Part shown: positions 58,887-64,000 of the stretch, piece by piece | How positions within the stretch are numbered: the stretch's first letter is position 1 | Layout of the letters: every line of letters starts with the position of its first letter | Assembly: GCF_002916655.1 (NCBI RefSeq) | Contig: NZ_PPSM01000081.1 | Location: forward strand, 1 to 64,000 | Direction of reading: 5' to 3' | Length of the DNA stretch: 64,000 bases | Origin: Novosphingobium sp. HII-3 | Lineage (GTDB): Bacteria > Pseudomonadota > Alphaproteobacteria > Sphingomonadales > Sphingomonadaceae | The notes under the pieces: generated by a model | The model's input: the letters and a program-made list of their open reading frames with translations, nothing else | Databases searched by the model: none | What the model was told of the DNA's origin: nothing | Program-made: the position numbers and the translations under genes

Positions 58887-59729
58887 TCACGGCGCCACGG
58901 AAAACGCGCTGCGGAATTGCGGCTTCACCGCGGCCAGCACCGTCCGTGTCACCGGCAAGGTCACCTCGTAGCTGCCCTCCGCGTAGGGTCCCGCCTCGTA
59001 GGGGCCGACGAGCAGGCCGATGCGATCGAACGTCCGCCTGTTCGAGGATCCCAGGATCAGCGTCTGCTCGGCCGGGTTGATGCACTCGTCGAACATCGCG
59101 CCGCTGTCGCGACGCACCGGCTCGCCCCGGCGCTTTGCGCGTTCCTTGTCGAGGGCGTCGCAGAAGGGCTTTTGCACCGCCGAACGCAGCGCTTCGGCGC
59201 TGGTGAAAAGATCCTTCGGCTTGCGTGAGATGCCCGCGCTTCGATCCCACAGCAGCGAATCGGACACGGTCATGCCATGGGCTCCGCCCGTATAGCCGTA
59301 CTGGGTGGAAGAAAGAGAGAGCCAGCCGGGAACATCGGCCACCACCTTCCACTCGATCTCGCGCGCGTGCGGCCGGAAGGGGAAGCCTTCCTTCTCCGCG
59401 TCGGCCTTCTCGCTACGGGTGGCGGAGACGAGATCGGCCTTCTCCTCCTCCAGCCTGCGGTCGAACAGGGCGCGAAGGTCGGGTATGGCGGCCGCCGCGT
59501 CCGGGTAGGCGTAGGAGAACGTGTACATCTCGTTCTCCTCCTTCACCGTGCGCCCCTTGGCCGGTGCCGGGGCCGAAGGCGCGGCACTCGCGACCGGCTC
59601 GGTTGCAGCCGCCCCGGGGCCCTCTGCCGCAGGGATGGTCGAACCGCCCGGCGGAGCGTCAGCGGGGCCCGGGCCACCGCACGCAGCCACCAGCAGGGCC
59701 AGACCTGCGACCCAAGACCTGTCACGCAT
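58887..59729 (-). CDS. DUF3298/RsiV-like lipoprotein
   Basis: 280 residues. Lipoprotein signal VAGLALLVAACGG with lipobox LVAAC, an Ala/Pro-rich linker, then a DUF4163-DUF3298 (RsiV-like) region (YTFSYAYPDAAAAIPDLRAL; STQYGYTGGAHGMTVSDSLL). Such domains occur in lysozyme-sensing anti-sigma factors and in lipoproteins of unknown role. The ATG at 59729 is taken as start because the signal begins there. Confidence 0.8.
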   Translation of the reverse strand: MRDRSWVAGLALLVAACGGPGPADAPPGGSTIPAAEGPGAAATEPVASAAPSAPAPAKGRTVKEENEMYTFSYAYPDAAAAIPDLRALFDRRLEEEKADLVSATRSEKADAEKEGFPFRPHAREIEWKVVADVPGWLSLSSTQYGYTGGAHGMTVSDSLLWDRSAGISRKPKDLFTSAEALRSAVQKPFCDALDKERAKRRGEPVRRDSGAMFDECINPAEQTLILGSSNRRTFDRIGLLVGPYEAGPYAEGSYEVTLPVTRTVLAAVKPQFRSAFSVAP

Positions 59730-59778
59730 CAAATTTCCTCTCGCTCTCACCCGCCGGCAAAGGCTAGAGAATCACGCC

Positions 59779-61161
59779 ATGAGCGACAAGAACGCATTGA
59801 TCCAGCCCGACCGCGGCGAAAAGGCCATCGCCATCCACCTCGTCGACAAGCAGGGGCTGGAGGATTTCCTCAAGGGCCTGAGCGCCGGCCAACGCGCGGC
59901 GCTCGAAGCCAGCCGCTTCGACGGCAGCGGCTATGAATTCGCGATCATGCCGGATGGGGATGGCTGGGCCGTGGTTGCCGGAGTCGCAGACACCAACGCA
60001 CTCAGCAGCTGGTGCATGGCCAAGCTCGCGGAGAAGCTTCCGGCGGGCACCTACCGCCGCGTCGGAGGCGAACCGGGACCGGCCGCATTCGGCTGGATCA
60101 CCGGGCAGTACAGCTTCGACCGCTACAAGAGCGAACCGGAAGAGGAAGGCCCGCGCATCCTCCTGACCGGTGAACCCGCCCAGATCGATGCGCTCACCGG
60201 CGAAGCCGAAGCCGTGATGCTGGTGCGCGACCTCGTCAACACCCCGGCCGAGGACATGGGCCCCGCCCAGCTCGAAGCCGAGGCGGAAAACCTCCACCGT
60301 TCCTTCCGCGCCGAAATCCGCGTCACGCGCGGCGACGTTCTGGAGCGCGACTTCCCGATGGTCCACGCCGTCGGGCGCGCGGCCGCACGGTCCCACGCGC
60401 CCCGGCTCATCGAGCTCGAATGGGGCGATGCCAGCCATCCGCGCATCGCGATCGTGGGCAAGGGGGTCTGCTTTGATTCGGGCGGTCTGGACATCAAGCC
60501 GGGCGCGGGGATGCTCCTGATGAAGAAAGACATGGGCGGTGCCGCTCATGCCCTGGCGCTGGCGCGGCTGATCATGGCCGCGAACCTGCCCGTGCGCCTC
60601 CACCTGCTGGTCCCGGCGGTGGAGAACGCCATCGCCGGTAACGCCTTTCGCCCCGGCGACGTCCTGCGCAGCCGCGCCGGGCTTTCAGTGGAGATCGGCA
60701 ACACCGATGCGGAGGGGCGGCTGATCCTTGCCGATGCCCTCACCCGCGCCGGCGAGGACAAGCCTGAACTGGTGATCGACTTCGCGACGCTCACGGGCGC
60801 CGCGCGCGTGGCCGTCGGTCCGGACCTGCCCGCCCTGTTCACGCGCGAGGACGCGACAGCAGAAGCCCTGCTTTCCGCCGGTCGCGCTGTGGACGATCCC
60901 TGCTGGCGCCTGCCCCTTTTCGAAGGATATCGGGAATACCTCAAGTCCGACATCGCGGACATCAACAACGCGGGTTCCAGCGGCTTCGCAGGCGCCAGCA
61001 CGGCAGCGCTGTTCCTCGACCGCTTCGTGCCCAAGGACATAGAGTGGGCTCACTTCGACACTTTCGCATGGCGGCCGGCTGCGAAGCCGGGACGGCCCAA
61101 GGGGGGCGACGCCCTGGGCCTGCGCGCCGCCTGGCACATGCTCCGGCAGCGCTACGGATGA
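59779..61161 (+). CDS. leucyl aminopeptidase family protein (M17)
   Basis: 460 residues. The M17 signature NTDAEGRL and the metal/catalytic segments GKGVCFDSGGLDIKPG and MKKDMGGAAHALALA are intact. The protein hydrolyses N-terminal residues of peptides with two metal ions. The ATG at 59779 fits the family length; a long upstream open frame overlaps the divergent lipoprotein and is discarded. Confidence 0.94.
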   Translation: MSDKNALIQPDRGEKAIAIHLVDKQGLEDFLKGLSAGQRAALEASRFDGSGYEFAIMPDGDGWAVVAGVADTNALSSWCMAKLAEKLPAGTYRRVGGEPGPAAFGWITGQYSFDRYKSEPEEEGPRILLTGEPAQIDALTGEAEAVMLVRDLVNTPAEDMGPAQLEAEAENLHRSFRAEIRVTRGDVLERDFPMVHAVGRAAARSHAPRLIELEWGDASHPRIAIVGKGVCFDSGGLDIKPGAGMLLMKKDMGGAAHALALARLIMAANLPVRLHLLVPAVENAIAGNAFRPGDVLRSRAGLSVEIGNTDAEGRLILADALTRAGEDKPELVIDFATLTGAARVAVGPDLPALFTREDATAEALLSAGRAVDDPCWRLPLFEGYREYLKSDIADINNAGSSGFAGASTAALFLDRFVPKDIEWAHFDTFAWRPAAKPGRPKGGDALGLRAAWHMLRQRYG

Positions 61162-61246
61162 GGGGGAGCACGGCTGCGGCCGAACTTGCGAAAACCGCGT
61201 TCCTCGGCTAGGCGCGCCCCTCTTTGCCCTTGGAGAAGTACCCGCG

Positions 61247-61618
61247 TTGGCCACTGTGGATTCGTTTGACCGCCCCCTGGTGCCGGAAGGCATGCTCGCC
61301 ATGACCGGGCCGAGCGTGAGCGCGGATCCCGGCTGCCTTCCCGTCCGGGGCGACCTTGCCCACATCAAGCTGGCGGGCCGCTACTTCGTGCCCCATTACG
61401 CCGTGCCCATGGCGCGAACCCTGCGCGCGGGAGCGGTCCTGCGCACGCTTGGCCGGACCGACGCGCAAGAGGTTGCCGCGCCTGCCGCAGGTGAGCGCTT
61501 CAACGTCCTCGACATCGCAGGCGACTGGTCGTGGGGCCAGCTCGGCGAAGATGGCCCGGTGGGCTATGTCGCCCTGTCGGACCTCGAAGACATCCCCGCA
61601 CAGGAGCACGCCGGATGA
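61247..61618 (+). CDS. stand-alone SH3-like domain protein
   Basis: 123 residues from a TTG with GGAG at 10 bases. LPVRGDLAHIKLAGRYFVPH, RAGAVLRTLGRTDAQEV and GYVALSDLE form a bacterial SH3 (dipeptidyl-peptidase type) domain that usually precedes an NlpC/P60 peptidase. No peptidase domain follows here; the stop overlaps argC by 4 bases. It may bind cell-wall peptides or be a remnant. Confidence 0.7.
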   Translation: MATVDSFDRPLVPEGMLAMTGPSVSADPGCLPVRGDLAHIKLAGRYFVPHYAVPMARTLRAGAVLRTLGRTDAQEVAAPAAGERFNVLDIAGDWSWGQLGEDGPVGYVALSDLEDIPAQEHAG

Positions 61619-62538
61619 GCGTCAGCGTCTTCATTGACGGCGCCGCCGGCACCACCGGCCTCGAAATCGCCGAACGCCTGGCGGGCCGGGCCGAGTTCGA
61701 CCTCGTCATCCTCGACGACGAGCGCCGCAAGGATGACGATGCACGCGCCGAAGCATTGAACGACGCCGATTTCGTCATCCTGTGCCTGCCGGACGATGCC
61801 GCGAAAGCCGCCGTCGGCATGATCCGCAACGAGCGGACACGGGTGATCGATGCCTCCTCCGCTCACCGCGTTGCTTCCGGCTGGACGTACGGGTTCCCGG
61901 AGATCGTCGGCCGCGACGCCGTCGCCGCGGCGCGTTTCGTCAGCAACCCGGGCTGCTATCCCACCGGTTTCATCGGTCTCGTCGCGCCGCTCGTACGCGC
62001 CGGACTGCTGCCAGCCGAATGGCCCTATGTCTGCCATGCGGTGTCGGGCTACTCAGGCGGCGGCAAGGCGCTGATCAGCCGCTTCGAAGCCGATCGCGAC
62101 ATTGCGTTTCGTGCCTATGGCCTCGCGCTCGGGCACAAGCATGTGCCGGAAATGAAGGCTCTCGCCGGGCTGGCGCACGATCCGCTCTTCGCCCCTGCTG
62201 TGGTGCCTGCGCATCGCGGCATGCTGGTTGAAGTGCCGCTCCATCTTTCGATGATGAGCGGGGCGGGAGCGCCCGACGCCCTGCGCCGCGCTCTGGCCGA
62301 CTTCTACGCCGGCAGCATGGTCGTCAAGGTCGAGGACGATCGCCCGGACGAACTGCTGCTGCGCGCCTCCATGGAGCCGGTCGACACGCTCACGCTTCGC
62401 GTCCTTGGCGCCGCAGACGGCAGCCAGGCTCGCCTTGTCGCGATGCTCGACAACCTCGGCAAAGGCGCCAGCGGTGCGGCCGTCCAGAACCTCAACATCA
62501 TGGCCGATCTCGACGAAACGGCCGGTCTGCGCCTCTAG
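61615..62538 (+). CDS. argC: N-acetyl-gamma-glutamyl-phosphate reductase (type 2)
   Basis: 307 residues, the shorter ArgC type 2. VFIDGAAGTTGLEIAERLAG is the NADP site, and the catalytic Cys is in SNPGCYPTGFIG; GHKHVPEM carries the catalytic His. It reduces N-acetylglutamyl phosphate in arginine synthesis. The ATG overlaps the SH3 gene stop. Confidence 0.96.
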   Translation: MSVSVFIDGAAGTTGLEIAERLAGRAEFDLVILDDERRKDDDARAEALNDADFVILCLPDDAAKAAVGMIRNERTRVIDASSAHRVASGWTYGFPEIVGRDAVAAARFVSNPGCYPTGFIGLVAPLVRAGLLPAEWPYVCHAVSGYSGGGKALISRFEADRDIAFRAYGLALGHKHVPEMKALAGLAHDPLFAPAVVPAHRGMLVEVPLHLSMMSGAGAPDALRRALADFYAGSMVVKVEDDRPDELLLRASMEPVDTLTLRVLGAADGSQARLVAMLDNLGKGASGAAVQNLNIMADLDETAGLRL

Positions 62539-62928
62539 GCCTAGTCCCGAATACCGCTCGCCTTCCTATCCCGAGGAACGGGAAGGCAGACGTGCGCGCT
62601 GCAGCCGCGGCCCCGCTTCGCTGCCCGCGGCGGGTGCCGGCCCTGCTTGGTTTGACGGCAGAAAAGACCGCTTGCACAATTATAAGGCACTACTTGCCTA
62701 TTTTCTGGACACAACCTTCCACGAACCCACCGCATCGAATGCGACAGATTGTTCGTTGACCGGGCAAATCGCCCAATTCCGGTCTTTCCGCGGCCTCCCA
62801 CTCGTCCTATCAGTAGCGCGACCGCATTGGCACGATTCTTGATGGGAATCGCGCGCGAGGCTTCTGGTTCCCGGACCGGTGACCTCTACAAGGAAAGTCC
62901 GGGTGCAAGTGCAGGGGTCCAGGCAGGC
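62539..62928. other. 390-base regulatory gap before glnB
   Basis: No gene is supported here. It contains an inverted repeat GCCTTCC/GGAAGGC (62560-62587) that may end argC transcription, a sigma-70-like promoter TTGACG (62652-62657), 17 bases, CACAAT (62675-62680), and a partial sigma-54 -24 element (TTGGCACG at 62827-62834) whose -12 part reads TTGAT instead of TTGCA. Confidence 0.4.
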
Positions 62929-63267
62929 GTGAAGAAGATCGAAGCCATCATCAAGCCGTTCAAACTCGATGAAGTTAAGGAAGCGCTCCACGAAGTGGGC
63001 GTGTCAGGCATCACCGTCACCGAGGCGAAGGGCTTCGGACGCCAGAAGGGCCACACAGAACTTTATCGTGGCGCAGAATACGTCGTCGACTTCCTGCCGA
63101 AGGTGAAGCTGGAAGTTGTCGTCCCCGATGCCTTGGCCGAACGCGTCGTCGAAGCGATCGCGGACGCGGCGCAGACCGGCCGCATCGGCGACGGCAAGAT
63201 TTTCGTCGTTCCCATCGAAACCGCCGTGCGCATCCGCACGGGTGAGCGGGACGACGACGCACTGTAA
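62929..63267 (+). CDS. glnB: nitrogen regulatory protein P-II
   Basis: 112 residues from a GTG, the exact family length. MKKIEAIIKPFKLDEVKEAL, the T-loop KGFGRQKGHTELYRGAEYVV with uridylylated Tyr51, and KIFVVPIETAVRIRTGE are classic. It senses glutamine and 2-oxoglutarate and controls glutamine synthetase and NtrB. The in-frame upstream extension is ignored because the family begins at this GTG. Followed by glnA. Confidence 0.96.
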   Translation: MKKIEAIIKPFKLDEVKEALHEVGVSGITVTEAKGFGRQKGHTELYRGAEYVVDFLPKVKLEVVVPDALAERVVEAIADAAQTGRIGDGKIFVVPIETAVRIRTGERDDDAL

Positions 63268-63382
63268 CGCCGGCCACAGCCGATGAGGACGCGCGCTGGC
63301 AGGGGTGCCGGCCGCATTCCTGCAACACGATCAACCTAATCCTCTTTCGGGATCGGAAGAGTAACGCTGGAGAACGAAGAAA

Positions 63383-64000
63383 ATGGCTAGTGCAAAGGAC
63401 GTCCTGAAGAAGATCAAGGACGAGGAGATCGAATGGGTCGATCTTCGCTTCACGGACCCCAAGGGCAAGTGGCAGCACCTGACCATGGTCTCGTCGGTTC
63501 TCGGCGAAGATGAGCTGGAAGACGGCCTCATGTTCGACGGTTCGTCGATCGAGGGCTGGAAGGCCATCAACGAATCGGACATGATCCTCAAGCCCGACCT
63601 CGGCGCCGTCTACACCGATCCGTTCTCGGCCACCCCGATGCTGATCCTGTTCTGCGACGTCGTCGAACCCTCGACCGGCGAACTCTACGCCCGCGACCCG
63701 CGTTCGACCGCGAAGCGCGCGGAAGCCTTCGTGAAGTCGGCCGGCTTCGGCGACACCGTCTACGTCGGCCCCGAAGCCGAATTCTTCATGTTCGACGACG
63801 TGAAGTTCTACGACGGCTACGACGGCAACGGCTTCAAGATCGACGACATCGAGCTGCCGGGCAACTCCGATAAGTCGTACGACACGGGCAACCTGGGCCA
63901 CCGCCCGCGCGCCAAGGGCGGCTACTTCCCCGTCGCTCCGGTGGACTCGGCCGTCGACATCCGTGGCGAAATGGTGTCGACCATGCTTGAAATGGGCCTG
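63383..64000 (+). CDS. glnA: glutamine synthetase type I (5' part, cut by window edge)
   Basis: The first 206 codons are present; the gene runs past the window. WVDLRFTDPKGKWQHLTM, LMFDGSSIEGWKAINESDM and the catalytic-site start VYVGPEAEFFMFDDV are type I GlnA features. It makes glutamine from glutamate and ammonia. The glnB-glnA pairing, with 115 bases between, is standard in alphaproteobacteria. Confidence 0.97.
   Translation, partial: MASAKDVLKKIKDEEIEWVDLRFTDPKGKWQHLTMVSSVLGEDELEDGLMFDGSSIEGWKAINESDMILKPDLGAVYTDPFSATPMLILFCDVVEPSTGELYARDPRSTAKRAEAFVKSAGFGDTVYVGPEAEFFMFDDVKFYDGYDGNGFKIDDIELPGNSDKSYDTGNLGHRPRAKGGYFPVAPVDSAVDIRGEMVSTMLEMGL

Overview
The window reads as a GC-rich alphaproteobacterial chromosome of the order Sphingomonadales, with Novosphingobium or a close relative most likely. 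That placement rests on protein families and gene neighbourhoods (hemC-hemD beside a Mic60-like gene, an RcnB-type protein, DUF2059, an EcfG-type stress promoter, a single Rsh protein). It is an inference, not a species identification.

Bases 1 to about 25,573 are the right-hand part of a P2-like (Peduovirus-type) prophage; its left end, capsid genes and lysis genes lie outside the window. The late structural genes run rightward: S, then J-I-tail fibre-fibre chaperone-tailspike, a Dam-type methylase, then V-W-FI-FII-E/E'-T-U-D. E carries the classic T_TTT_TTG slippery heptamer and an E' frame, as in P2. Compared with P2, the J-I-H-G block sits ahead of V-W. Two near-identical dyads (CATTTGG-N12-CCAAATG) lie about 55 bases before the J and V start codons. 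They have the geometry of P2 Ogr late-promoter sites, and the prophage encodes an Ogr/Delta zinc finger.

From 14.4 to 17.8 kb is the control region. A cleavable S24-type CI repressor is transcribed leftward with a HIRAN-domain protein, a membrane-anchored protein with two Ltp-type repeats (a family known for superinfection exclusion in Gram-positive phages), and a BRO-type protein. A Cro/YdaS-like gene, a helix-turn-helix protein and ogr run rightward. Overlapping divergent promoters share a 12-bp palindrome that recurs inverted at the end of the cro-like gene. From 18.2 to 24.1 kb is an early operon of tightly overlapping genes: a zinc-ribbon/TOPRIM/ATPase replication protein, a GapR homologue, small cysteine-rich and membrane proteins, an ASCH protein, a second DNA methyltransferase and an AlpA-like excisionase. 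The P4-type integrase abuts the 3' end of tRNA-Ser(GGA), which marks the right attachment site.

From 25.6 kb onward the window is ordinary chromosome. It holds a cyclophilin, a DUF1905 protein, Rsh (ppGpp), a PilZ protein, an envelope cluster (HhH membrane protein, OmpA-like, Wzx/MurJ-like flippase), gpsA and tsaD, divergent hemC-hemD-mic60, SPOR protein, argS, an EcfG-controlled stress protein, miaB, phoH, corC and ybeY, a biotin operon (bioF-esterase-bioC-bioD-bioA), a Fur-boxed TonB-dependent siderophore receptor, map, a leucyl aminopeptidase, argC, glnB and the start of glnA. The phoH gene faces away from ybeY-corC, so the widespread phoH-ybeY-corC operon appears split and inverted here.

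The most interesting system is the repressor-linked cI-HIRAN-Ltp cassette, which is positioned to be expressed in the lysogen and to protect it from incoming phage.
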